A stretch of 64,000 bases of DNA from Marchantia polymorpha subsp. ruderalis (lineage: Eukaryota; Streptophyta; Marchantiopsida; Marchantiales; Marchantiaceae), in NCBI GenBank assembly GCA_037833965.1, contig AP031354.1, positions 11,634,001 to 11,698,000 on the forward strand, given 5' to 3'. Below, piece after piece: positions 23,240 to 34,738 of this stretch; the stretch's first letter is position 1; the number at the start of each line of letters is the position of its first letter. The notes beneath the pieces were generated by a model, which searched no databases, was not told the DNA's origin, and saw only the letters and a program-made list of their open reading frames with translations. The position numbers and the translations under genes were made by a program.

Positions 23240-26200
23240 GAACCCGGTTTGGACTTCCTACTTCGGATCGAAGTCCCTCACACGCGGTGAACAACACTCT
23301 CAACTCACAAAACGCGCAGAGAACACAGGTCCGCACGGAAGGACTCACTGAGAAACATTCCAGTAACACACCATAACAGTCTATTGAAGAGTTTGAATTC
23401 TTAGGCACTTGTCATTCCCAGAAATACTACAGAAGATTGCCCCGAGGCACCTGCTGCAACGTAACCTAAATTACAACCAAGGCTTACTCGAAGTAGCAAA
23501 ACTTCACTTTGGCATTCAGGGGAAAAATCCCGAAGGAGTACAATCAGAAACAATCACTCGAAGGTGTAAGGGGGAAACTGTTCAAGTATCTAGCTCGTCA
23601 CTGGCTCTGAGCATCGGCAATCACCCGCAGGTGTATATCCGAACTACTCAAGTCTCTAACCAATGTACTAGCTATGAACATTCGGCCGAAGGCCTTCAGC
23701 TACACAATGCGGATCGCTAAGGTGTAGCTCCTCTACCGTGGTGACAGAACTAAGGACATAGACACGAAGAGAAAATGAGTTCCTGATCTACACTTCCGAA
23801 ACTGGAAAAATCCCAAAGCAAGACGCCTTGAACTACTTTATACCTTCTAAGTCCTAACTAGCACTGCACTGAACCACGCTACACTACACTCCGCGGAACC
23901 TGTGCTTCGCCTCCTGCGCGACGGACTGCCGCGCACTAACTCCCTACCCTGCCAGTCTTCCGCTCGACTGCGCAGTCCCAACCGCCGCAACACTACGGAA
24001 ACCTCCGTCTCAAGAGTGGCCATGGTGTCCCGTGATCTCGACAGAAAAGATTCTAGCTTCTTCGTCACTCGCCGCCGACTCCGACTGTCACCTTTCAACA
24101 ACCCGGCTGCACGAAGCTCTAACTCACGCAGTGTGAGTTTCTCCTGCGCAGCCACTTCCCAGTGGGCGTAGCCCTTGAGACAGTGGGTGACTCGCCTCGC
24201 CATCTCTTCCTTCGTGCGATCTGCCGCCCGCCGGCGATCGTCTTCAACTACAACCAACTGCAATTCGGCCTCCGCACGTTGTGCTCTCAATTCCCCGCAC
24301 TCGGACTGCAGTCTGCGGATTAATTCCTCATCCGCCTGCCGTGCGAGCTAACACTGCTCTAACAACCGCGTCTGTCGCACGAGCTCCTCTGACAAAATTC
24401 GATTCTCAGCCTGCTCAGAATCCATCTCCTCTGTGAGCTTCGCCTTCTCCTTGGCGAACTCTTCCAGCTTCTCATCCTTCGTCTTGTCGAAGTGTTTGTA
24501 CAACTTCTTATTGAGGTTGTACTGACCCCACAGGAACTCATGCTTCTCCCGCACATCCTTAAGTTCATGGTCCACACGGGCCAGCAACTTGCTGGTGTGG
24601 ACTTTAGTGCAAGTTCGCCTGCGCACTAACTCGACGTAGGACCCAGGCTGGCGAGGGTCCGCGTACTTCTCCATCTTGCGATCCAGGTACCTCAGCAGAG
24701 GTACTACCTGCTCACAGAGCGCCGCCGTCGGCGCGCCTACCATTTCCTCCTCCTCCTCGGTGGATCCCAATCCCGACACTGATTCCGTGGATCCTCCTTC
24801 GTCGTCATCCTCCAAATTGAGGATTTCGGTCGCCATTGAATGCGTCGGCGACTGGCCTGTGTGGGGCTGCGAGATGTCTGCGTCCTCTGTCACCGCTAGC
24901 GCTTCTGCAGCCTCGCTGCTACCTGCTAAAATGTCCAAGGCGGTGGGTGAATGCGGCCGTGCCAAATTCGCATCGTCCGCCTGTCCCTGTCCCGCCGCGA
25001 CCGTAACCTCTTCGCCGCCGGCGTCTACCGCCGAAGGCGATCGCGCGGAATGTACCTGCGCGGGGTGTGATTGTGCATCGCGCGCACGAATTTCACCCTG
25101 CGGACAGTCAATCCGCTCCACCGATTGGTCCTGTGCCAGGGATGCGTCCGGCCTACGCGTAGGCGCAATTCCCGGCGCTTCTTCCGCCGAGGGCGCGGCT
25201 TCCGGCGGATTTCCCGCCAAAAGCGCGGCTCCCGCCGGCTCTCTGTTTGTAACTCGATGGCCCGAAGGCCCTGGCGCCAAAGGCGCATATCCCGGCGATC
25301 TCATCGCCGGAGGGCCTTGCCCCGAAGGCCCTTGAACCGAAGGCGGATCTTCCACCGGCTCCTTCCCCTTCCTGCGTTGCACCGGGGGTGAGTCCTGCCT
25401 ATGCGTAGGCACCCACCTATGCGTAGGCAAACTTTCTCTGCCTATGCGTAGGCACAAGTCTACGTCCGCAAGGGGTCGTCTATCCACAGGGAGTCGCCTA
25501 TGCGTAGGCGGCACACTCATCCACGCCGCACGTATTTCCTGACCCGAAGGTCGTCTCTCCTCGGCCGAAGGCGTAGGGTGGTCTACCGACCCCTCGGCCG
25601 TCTGCGCAGTCCCATCCTTCTCCGGAGATGGACTTCCTTTCTCTGTGGCGATCGTCGCCGTTTCCGCGCTGCTGGCAGGTAGCAAAAGCTTGCGCGCCTT
25701 CTGCTTCGGCCGGCTGCAGACCTCGTGCAGTGGCCGCTTCCGGGTGAGAGCAGCTGATTCTTGATGTTGCTCTTTCTCCGGTTCCTCTCTCCATCTCCGC
25801 TTCCGCTGCACTCGCGCTGCGGATGCGTCTCTCCTCGCTTCTTGTTGACCCGGTGGAGTGGAAGTCGGTGAGTCCTCCGCGTCGGTATCTACTTCGTTAT
25901 CCCGCACATACCTCCCGGGATGGTCGACTGACAATGGCGGAAATCGAGCACGCTCGGCCGCGGTTAAACAATTCATCGACCGATAAAAGTTTATCAAGAA
26001 GGGGGAGAGGTGATTGAGCGTTCCTCCCCGCTCCTCAAACGCATGCTGTCGCATCACCCTATGCAGGATACGCGACCAGTGAATTGGAGCTCCAGCCAAT
26101 GTGAGCTCCACGAAGGACACCTGCCACAACGTGATGTACGTAGTGCAGTGCGGCTGCAACAGTTGCAGCAGCGCCATCGCTACGGTCCAGCGGAAACGAT

Positions 26201-28093
26201 CTTTGTAGTCCTGGGTCCTGTACCCGTTCTTGTAGGACCTCTCCCGCTTGAACAATTCCACGAAGGAGGCTTCGTCCGCCTTCGATACTTTGACGCTCTC
26301 ACTGTCGAACAGGAGGTACCCGTCCTCACCTGCACACCTTCCCAATGCCTGTCCCTAATCACGGACAGTCCATCGATCTACATGCGGACTGAATCCGCGC
26401 GTAGGCTGCCGTTCCTCGTCCAGCCATTCGCGCACCATGTCTGCGCACACGTAATTCCATCCCCACAGCAAGAATTTGAGTTTCCTTGTAATCAGCCGGT
26501 CCTCAAAAGCACGCAACCCATTCTGCGGGAGCTTGAGTGGCACCATCCGCAGCTTCACCGATGTCGACATCGCGTTCTTGAAATTGGTTTGCGCACCTCT
26601 CTCTCTGCTATGCCAGAGCCTCTTGCTCGCGGTTCTGTTTCCTCTGCAAACTCTAATCTCTCTCAATTCCAAATGTCGCGCACTCAATTCTCTCCCTGCC
26701 ACCGAGTAACTCTCCGCGCGGTGGTGTCTAGAACGTCTCTCCGCTAGAAGGTGGACGCGCGTAGCTCGCACAAGAAATTGAAATCGCAAATTCAAGAATG
26801 GCGCGTCCTCTGTCCGCTCGCAGGGGGTCATGGTCGGCTCTCGGTCGTGAAAGCCGAGTCACTTGATGGCTGCGCCGGCTCCAAGGTATAACGGCCTTCT
26901 CTCTCACTCTCAGCTTCACGCTCCGCCGACGCGCCTTCACTCACACGCTCGAATTGGCAATTTGAACTCCGCCAGCGTACTACGCCGCGGCCATGGTCGC
27001 GCAGCGCCGAAGGCGGATTTCTCGCCGACGCGCTACATTCCTCCGTACTTCAACTTGGCTAGTCACGCTCTGCCGACGGCGTTCGTCCGCGCATAGGACA
27101 AAAACCGAACTCCCTTCTGCGTAGGCGGAATCCCCGGCGGAGTTTCCGCCGGCGTCGAACTTCATCCGCCTGTGCGTAGGCGCTCGTCTCTGCGTAGGCA
27201 AAATCCGTCCGCACACAGGACGCTCGTCCGCGCAGGTCCCTCGCCGTAGGCGCAGCGCCGAAGGCGGCTGTGCCGAAGGCATTGACCGCGGTCAACGGAC
27301 TCCGTCCAGTCTGTCCATCTTTCTCGCCTCTCCGTCGGCGCTCTTGTCTCCGAAATTCCAACCGGCCGAAGGCGCACTCGTCCGTTCCGTCCGTACAGTC
27401 CGTACGGTCCGTACGGATTTTGCTACTCCGTCGGCGCTCTTGTCTAACCGTGATGCGCTGGCGCCGAAGGCACCGTACAAGTTCCAACCCCGAAGGCGGA
27501 TTTCTAGAGCTGAAGGCGTACTTCCCGCCGACGCCGAAGCGCCAATGCGTAGGCGATCTCCGTTCGCCTATGCGTAGGTGCAAGTCCTCCTCGCCTATGC
27601 GTAGGCGGAATCCTCGGCGGACTCCCCGCCGACGTCAAACCCTATTTCGCCTATGCGTAGGCGATCTTCCCTGGCCTATGCGTAGGCGAAGGTCTTCGTA
27701 TCTTTCGACCGTCACAACTCCCTGAGTCCTGATCCGTTCCGGGCGTTCTTGAGCTCGTTAGAATCAGCGCGTCAAGCTCTTTTCAACAAGACCCTAACCA
27801 AGTCAAGGCGTTTGGAAATTGCATAGATTCTGAGGGATTCCTCTAGCGCCGAAGGCGTATCACCGAAGGCGGATTATGCGCCCTTCGCCGAAGGGGTACT
27901 CCTTCGTTTAGGGCGGCGCCTGTTCCAGACATTGCGCCCAACTCCTAGATTCTACGAGATTGTACGAGATTCTTCAAGATCATCCAGTTTCACTCTATTT
28001 TAATGTACCGATGGCTATTTACACTGTTGCCGCGGTACAGTTTTCCAAAAAATGTTTTAAATTCCGCAAAAATACCAAAAGTGGGTTACCACA
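23240..28093 (-). mobile_element. Gypsy-family giant LTR, copy C
   Basis: Most of another LTR of the same family. Its outer (U3) end at 28081-28093 reads GTGGGTTACCACA and abuts a polypurine tract and integrase end, so this is a 3' LTR in - orientation. The R-U5 side starts inside the LTR sequence at the border with copy B and is incomplete. It carries the least interrupted version of the internal reading frame. Confidence 0.8.
23847..26831 (-). pseudogene. U3-resident ORF of the giant LTR, copy C (longest open piece)
   Basis: The region spans almost 3 kb. The largest uninterrupted piece is 665 codons (26345 to 24348), followed by a 147-codon coiled-coil/basic end (24290 to 23847). Visible parts: a helical domain with SFVELFKRERSYKNGYRT and THSMATEILNLEDDDEGG, a Pro-rich linker, a glutamate-rich patch, the block ALCEQVVPLLRYLDRKM, and heptad-rich segments (EELVRQTRLLEQC, LTLRELELRAAGL). 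No reverse transcriptase, protease or integrase motif is present. The function is unknown: it could be a gag-like, regulatory or captured protein. The copy is broken. Confidence 0.75.
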
Positions 28094-28106
28094 TGCTCCC
28101 CTCCTC
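28094..28106 (-). other. Polypurine tract of the Gypsy element
   Basis: On the - strand this reads GAGGAGGGGAGCA and lies immediately before the LTR start TGTGGTAACCCACT. Polypurine tracts prime plus-strand synthesis next to the 3' LTR. Its place between the integrase end and copy C confirms that the 5-kb repeats are LTRs and not a DNA transposon. Confidence 0.75.
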
Positions 28107-28640
28107 AATTGTGAGCGCCCACGCAAACACTCATACGTGGTATTTCTTCAAACGCCACCCGTTCACTCGGGTGCCTAGTAACTCTCCCGTCAAGTCCGCA
28201 AGTTGGATGGATCCGTTCGGAAAGATTTCGATGACTCTATAGAGTCCCATCCATCTCAGGTGTAGCTTGCTTGGGAATCGGGCATGCCTACTGTCGTAGA
28301 GCAACGCCAAATCGCCTTTCTGGAGGAGCACTTGTTTGATCCTCTGATCATACCTCTTTTTTCTGCGAAACTGAATTCGCCTGGTGCGTTCTTCGGCTTC
28401 TCGTCTTCTCTCCTTCAGTACCATGACTTCCTGCAACCTGTAGAGTTGACTCTCTTCCGCACTCACCCGTCTCAAGTCCAATATTCGTTGGGTGGGTACT
28501 TCGAATTCGATTGGCAGGATCGAGTGTTGACCGTACACCAAAAAGTATGGTGTTTGTTTGGTAGTAATCTTCTAGGCTGTCCGGTATGCCCATAATGCGG
28601 CTGCTAACTTCGTGTCCCAGTCGTGTGCGTGGTTTACCGT
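28107..28640 (-). pseudogene. Gypsy integrase C-terminal fragment
   Basis: The - strand encodes VYGQHSILPIEFEVPTQR, a coiled linker and GLYRVIEIFPNGSIQLADL. It is the same integrase end as at 16356-16800 but from a different copy. The upstream pol is absent: the sequence changes near 28640 into an oppositely oriented LTR piece. Confidence 0.85.
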
Positions 28641-30725
28641 GGTGACAGTGGTGGCAGACGACGCAGACATTTCGTAGCCACACTTGCGACAGTCGCCGGA
28701 GAATTCAGTGGCAACCGAAATCCTCAATTTGGAGGATGGCAAAGAAGGAGGGTCGAGGGAATCGGCGTCGCGATCGGAATCAAGTGAGGAGGAGAGACAA
28801 TCAGTGGCAGGCACGCCGACGGCGGCGCTTTGCGAGCAGGTGGTACCTCTGTTGAGGTATTTTGATCCCAAAGTTGAGAAGTATGCAGACCCCCGCCAGC
28901 TTGGGTCCTACGTCGAATTAGTGCGTAGGCGAACTCGCACGAAAGTCTACACCAGCAAGTTGTTGACTCGTGTGGATCGGAAACTTAAGGATGTGCGGGA
29001 GAAGTATGAGTGCCTGTGGGACCATCTTAATCTCACTCGAAAGATGCACAGGGTCCTCGACAAGTCGAAGGACGATAAGATCGAAGAGGCGGCAAAGGAG
29101 TTCGCCAAGGAGAAGGCGAAGCTCGTAGAGGAGCTGGATTCTGAGCAGGCTCAGAAACGAATTTTGTCAGAGGAGCTCGTGCGACAGACACGGTTGTTAG
29201 AGCAGTGTCAGCTCGCACGGCAGGCGGATGAAGAATTAATCCGCAAACTGCAATCCGAGTGCGGGGAATTGAGAGCGCAGCGTGCGGAGGCCGAATTGCA
29301 GTTGGTTGTAGTTGAAGACGATCGCCGGCGGGAGGCAGATCGCACGAAGGAAGAGTTGGCGAGGCAAGTCAACCATTGTCTTAGAGATTACACCCACTGG
29401 GAAGTGGCGGCGCAGGAGAAACTCACACTGCGCGAGTTAGAGCTTCGTGCGGCGGGTTTGGTGTCAGGTGACAGTCGGAGCCGGCGACGAGTGGCGAAGA
29501 AGCTGGATTCGTTTCTGTCGAAGTCGCTGGACACCATGACCACCCTCGAGACAGAGGTTTCTGCGGTGTTGCGGCGGCTGGGACTGCGCAGTCGAGCCGA
29601 AGACTAGCAGGGTAGGGAGCTAGTGCGCGGCAGTCCGTCGCGCAGAAGGCGAAGCACAGGTTCTGCGGAGTGTAGTGTAGCGTGGTTCCGTGCAGGCGCG
29701 TAGCGTAGTGCAGTGTAGTGTTAGTTAGGACTTAGAAGGTATAAAGTAGTTCAAGGCGTCTTGCCTTGGGATTCTTCCAGTTTCGGAAGTGCAGATCAGG
29801 AACTCATTTTCTCTGCGTGTTTGTGTCCTTAGTGTTGTCACCACGCAAGAGGAGCTACAACTTGGCGATCCGCACTTTGTAGCTGAAGGCCTTCGGCCGA
29901 ATGTTCAGAGCTAGTGTACTGGTTAGAGACTTGAGTAGTTTGGATCTACACCTGCGGGTGATTGCCGATGCTCAAAGCTAGTCACTAGTTAGATACTTGA
30001 ACAGTTTCCCCCTTACACTTTCGAGTGATTGTTCCTGATTGTACTCCTTCGGGATTTTTCCCCTGAATGCCAAAGTGAAGTTTTGCTACTTCGAGTAAGC
30101 CTTGGTTGTAATTCAGGTTACGCTGCAGCAGGTGCCTCGGGGCAATCTCCTGTAGTATTTATGGGAATGACAAGTGCCTTAGAATTCAAACTCTTCAATA
30201 GACTGTTATGGTGTGCCACTGGATCGTTTCTCAGTTGAGCCTCTCAGTTCGGACCTGTGTTCTCTGCGCGTTTTGTGAGTTGAGAGTGTTGTTCACCGCG
30301 TGTGAGTGACTTCGATCCGAAGTAGGAAGTCCAATCCGGGTTCCCTGTGCTAGCAGAAACTAGTGGAAGGGTTGTAAAAGCCGGAGTTGGGAGTCACTAC
30401 CCGCAGATTTGCTGAGTGTACTCGCGAGAGACTTTCCCCCTGAAATCTTAAGTAGAGGTCCTAACCGACCTCTGAGTTGTGTTTCGATAGTTTCAGGTGT
30501 GTGTGTGTGTGTGTGTGTTGAGTGAACTACGCTGCATTGTGCGACCTCCGAGTGAGCTCCGAGTGGACACTTGCAGTATTTCTGGGAGTGACAGTCGCCT
30601 GAGAATTCAAACTCTTCAATAGTCTGTTAAATGTGACACTTTGTACTCTGTGTGTTGCCTCTGTCCCTGTGGGTTCGACCTTTCTACCACTATATTGCAG
30701 TTTTAGCCTTTGGTGGGTTATTACA
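28641..30725 (+). mobile_element. Gypsy-family giant LTR fragment D, inverted
   Basis: Part of the same LTR in the opposite orientation to its neighbours. It starts within the acidic patch of the internal reading frame, carries an open 307-codon coiled-coil piece (28684-29607), the TATA box at 29740, R-U5 with a GT microsatellite near 30499-30519, and the intact right end GGGTTATTACA at 30725. The opposite orientation shows that the cluster arose from more than one insertion or by inversion. Confidence 0.85.
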
Positions 30726-31639
30726 CAAATCATTGATGTACTATTCACTTCTTATGTGCAGGTAAGTCACAGTCTTTTTTTTTCTTGTCTTCTTAATTGT
30801 TTATGTTTTGATCGAAGCAAACAATTTTCTGTTGACATTAATTTTTTGAGGGATGGTTTCCTATTGAAAAGCCCAAACGAGAAACTTCTCATTAAGTTCT
30901 CAATCTTGTTTTTTAAGAATATGAATATATGTTTTTATATTGAACTTTTTAAAACTCTTTTGAGTGCAAGATATGTTTGTTTTTCATAAAATTATCATGA
31001 ATTTATCAATTTTTTTTCCAAGCTACATCATTCAGAGATACTTGCTCGCTACTAGAATTGTTACAAATCTAATAATTTTGTCAAATATTACTCCCGAATA
31101 ATAAAACTTAGTAGAAATTGCCATAAATGAACTTGATAAGCTATTAGCTTTAGTCGAAATGATGTAAAATTCTCTTGTTAATAAATTCTGAACTAACTAA
31201 TTTTGTTAATAAGCTTTGATTGATAAATGATGCACATTCTTAACTTTCTTCTTTTCTTGCTCCCGTTGTGTTTTTTTGGGATAAAACTTCCCAAAATGAT
31301 TGAAATGTTTGGCTGACATTGTCCATTGCTTTTTACCTTTTGTTTGTTTGGTTAGAGTGTGTTACACTCAAGTGTTGTCAACAATGAAAACCTCTAAGCG
31401 ATCATTGTCATTGTCAGCATCCCAGACACAATTCAACAATAGAGGGTTTCAAATAGTCCACAACTTAATTCTTAGTAGTGAAGTTGTTGGCCTGGATAAA
31501 ATGACCCTTGTTAGTTAGGTTGTTGAATCAGATTTTTTAAATGAATATGAGATCTTTCCTATATGTCATTAGATATGTGCACATCTCTAAACTAATTCTC
31601 TTTTTTGGATATAATCATTCAATTTGTTGGACCAGACTG
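30726..31639. other. AT-rich DNA right of the LTR cluster
   Basis: No gene is recognised. The sequence directly after the LTR end includes a GCAG/GTAAGT-like splice donor context near 30760, which may be left over from an older gene, and long T-rich runs. The frames at 30633-30989 and 31300-31518 have no family resemblance. Confidence 0.4.
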
Positions 31640-32637
31640 GATTTTTCAGTTAATACTTTTGAGTTTTACGGACACGACTGATCACAGTGAAGTTGGAATG
31701 GCAGAAATTGTCCAACAAACATTGGAGTAATATGAAATTGTCAGACATGTTGGGTGTTTGACTATGAACAATGCCTCAAACAACAACTATCTAATGTCAG
31801 CTCTAGAAAACTCTATTGATGATTATTGCATTCGTGAAAGAATATCAAAGGTTTGAAATGTAGATAATTCAAGAATCCAATGAATTACCACACATTATCA
31901 ATCTTTCAATGAAAGCTTTTTTAAAATTTTTGGACAAAACTGACGATATTTCAATCAATGACAAAATTTCAACCAATAAAACTGTAACCTTATCTGAAAG
32001 CTTCGTTTATAGTGAAAAAATTGCGTCTAGTCCTCGGCAAAGAAAGCAATTTTGTGGGCAATGAAATGTTGCCAATTATGAAAATCTGATGCTGATTTTG
32101 GATATCTCAACCCGCTGGAATTCAACCTATTATATGGTTAAAAGAGTAATTAAAGTTCAGAACGGCCTCAAGAATTGGCTCCATACTGATAGTCAAATCA
32201 GAAACATCAAGCTGGCTAAGTTGCAGCTTAGTGATGATGAATTGGAATAGTTTCAAAGCATGTGCGATCATTTAAAAAGGTTTGAAGAGGCATCAAGATT
32301 AATGTTAGAAGAGAAGTATCCAACACTCTCCTTTGTAATGTTTATGTTTGTTGAATTTTTTTCGTATATTGAAGAACATGTGACTATTCTTGACAATCTG
32401 AATCTAATGAATAACGCTTTGTCCAATGCACACCAAGTTCTTTTCAAGTACAATTTGTTCACTGATGATTTTTTTGTTTATATGATGTTTGTAATTTTGG
32501 ATCCGAGGTTCAAAAAACCACACCTTGAGCAGAAGAAGTTCAAATTGCTTTATCCAGGTTTGATCAATGCTACTGTTACGTTGTTGAAAAAGTTGGTGAG
32601 TGAATCAGCACCACATAAAAATATTATGTGGTGCTGA
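31640..32637 (+). pseudogene. hAT-family DNA transposase relic
   Basis: hAT transposases move DNA by cut-and-paste and carry an RNase H-like core. Here the + strand shows, in order: DWIFQLILLSFTDTTDHSE, LTMNNASNNYLMSAL (the equivalent of the TxDNASNN block), LILDISTRWNSTYYM (the conserved D-TRWNSTY motif) and an ILDPRFK motif near 32500. The longest open piece is 32260-32637 (125 codons). In-frame stops at about 31728 and 32248 break it. The N-terminal BED zinc finger and the C-terminal dimerisation domain are not evident, and no terminal inverted repeats were found. It is clearly non-functional. Confidence 0.85.
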
Positions 32638-33089
32638 TTAGATCAATTCAGTTTTGTCACATGAACCTCAATAGCCAACTATAGTTTTTGGCATGTTTGT
32701 TCATTGTAATGCGAATAATGAAACAGATGATGAGGTTGACAGATACTTGTCCTAACAATGTGAAGATCTTACAATTGACCCGCTCAAATACTGAAAAGAT
32801 CATGAATTAGTGCAATTGCAAAAGACATTCTTTCTATACCGCGTTCATGGATGGCCATTATGTGTATTTTCAATTGCGAGCGCGATGTGATTGCTATGCG
32901 ACGGCACTCTCTTGCTCCTACGACTTTGAGTGCTATCATGTTTAGAAAAAGTGTTTTGAAATGATTTATAAAAAATACAAAAAAAAATTTTTGTAGTGAA
33001 CAAGAAGACACACTAGTACACCGTGCACAAGCTGATCACATTGAGCACAAAGAAATATACGGAGCACCTTCGTGATGTCTTGCGTGTTC

Positions 33090-33900
33090 TAGAGCTTGAA
33101 TAATTTCACCAACAGCAACAAATTTGCAATTTTAGGTGTCACTAAGATGTTGGTGGTTATGCTACTGTCACTTTTGTGTCCCGACCTACAGATCTGAGCT
33201 CACATAAGCTCAGAGTTCAGTATCCTTTTGCAATAATAGGTTCCGTGAAAGTGCTTCTGACAAATTTCTAGGGGCAAGAAATTGGGCTGCACATGCTTTT
33301 GGAAATCTTTGCACGCTTTCATGAGAGGTTAGATTGAAGATTGAAGAGGATGTAAGGCTTTAAGAAGGCTTGTGATGTTGGTTAACAGAGTTAAGGTGGA
33401 TTTAATGAGAAAGCAAGTTGCGAGGAAGTTAGCAATACTCATGAAAAGACAACCAAAAATAAAAGAACAATAGGAAAATAAGTAAAGGATCACCTAAATT
33501 CTTCATGTAGTCACACCTCTAGTGAGATTGTTGGCACATCATGAGAGCTTAAAACAGGATGGGGCATTAGCCTTGGCTAGTGTCAATTACTCGGAAAACA
33601 TTTTGCTCGAGATTGGTAATACCCCGAGTGTTGTAACGGCTTTAGTCGATTTCTTGTCCGTTGACGAAAGTGCTCACCACAAATTAGAGTAAGTGGCAAC
33701 AGCAGTAGCAGGAGGCAGCACTTGAGCTCATCATGGTAATAGACGGAAAGTAGTTGAAGACGATGATACTACTCCAAACAAACTTGCAACATTGGTAGGC
33801 GTATTGATGAATCAAAAAAATCCAAACTTGCAAAAATGCAGAGCTATCGTGTTAGCCAATATTAATTTGCGGGAGAAGACTCTAATTACCCAGAGCTCAA
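33090..33900 (+). pseudogene. Armadillo-repeat protein relic
   Basis: Several + strand segments in different frames read as armadillo-like repeats: FAILGVTKMLVVMLLSLL near 33125, ARNWAAHAFGNLCTLS near 33266, VVTPLVRLLAHHES and SVVTALVDFLSVDESAHH in one open frame at about 33503-33692, and NKLATLVGVLMNQKNPNLQK near 33775. Stops (for example about 33314 and 33690) and frame changes separate them, so this is a decayed gene copy and not an active exon series. ARM proteins act as protein-protein scaffolds in plants. The repeat family is a solid guess; the exact parent gene is not identified. Confidence 0.6.
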
Positions 33901-34738
33901 ATTAAATTGAAATTTTCTTCTTTCACGATGCTCACCGGATCCGGATTGGCCAATAATTGTGTTGTTGTAGACTCTCTCAGCTTGTGTAATTGTAAGTGAT
34001 GAAAAAAATTTACAATGCCTGCCACAAAGTTCCTATGGTTACTAACTGATCCAAGTTGAGCGAAAAATCTGTATTCAAAAATATTTTTGATCCTGTCAAG
34101 TGGAAAAGTCGAATCTACTTTCTACTTGTTGATGATTGTTTATTAGGCAGCTAATACGAGCTTAATCTTTCACCAGGAATCTCAAATTTGAACAAAATAT
34201 CTATAAAGTTAGGACGTACTCAAATACAAATCTTTTTCTTCCACGATACTCGTTTTTGGATCTACCCAAATCGATCGGAATCCAATCCGATTTTTTGGAT
34301 CAAGTTCGGGTTGAAGGTCAAATCCAACCCAAACTCAACCCAATTGAAGACCTATTCAGCCACCCAGTTTCCATCTCAAGCTCTGCGTTTTTCCGAAGGC
34401 CGGCGAAAGTTTAGTTAGATGTAGCCAAATAGTTTATCATAGTTAATTTAGTTATAACTAGGTTTATCTAGTTATAATCAAATTAAATTATAACATCTAT
34501 ATTTTTGAAATAATTAGTTCTAATAATTTTGATTTAAAAATAATATTTTATTTTCTATAAAATTCTAGATTTTAAGACAACGATTTTTTAATTTTGATTG
34601 GTTTGACTAAATAATGAACATTTCATTGGTTAGACTAAATTTAAAGTTGATTTAATGACAAATAAAAATTCTAGAAGTTTGGAAATTTCAAAGACATATC
34701 ATCATCTAGAAGATTTAGGTAGTTCCATGATATATTAT
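33901..34738. other. AT-rich DNA left of the solo LTR
   Basis: Nothing coding is recognised. A segment at 34352-34415 resembles 2310-2355 upstream of the NLR gene. The five bases ATTAT at 34734-34738 are the left target-site duplication of the solo LTR. Confidence 0.5.
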
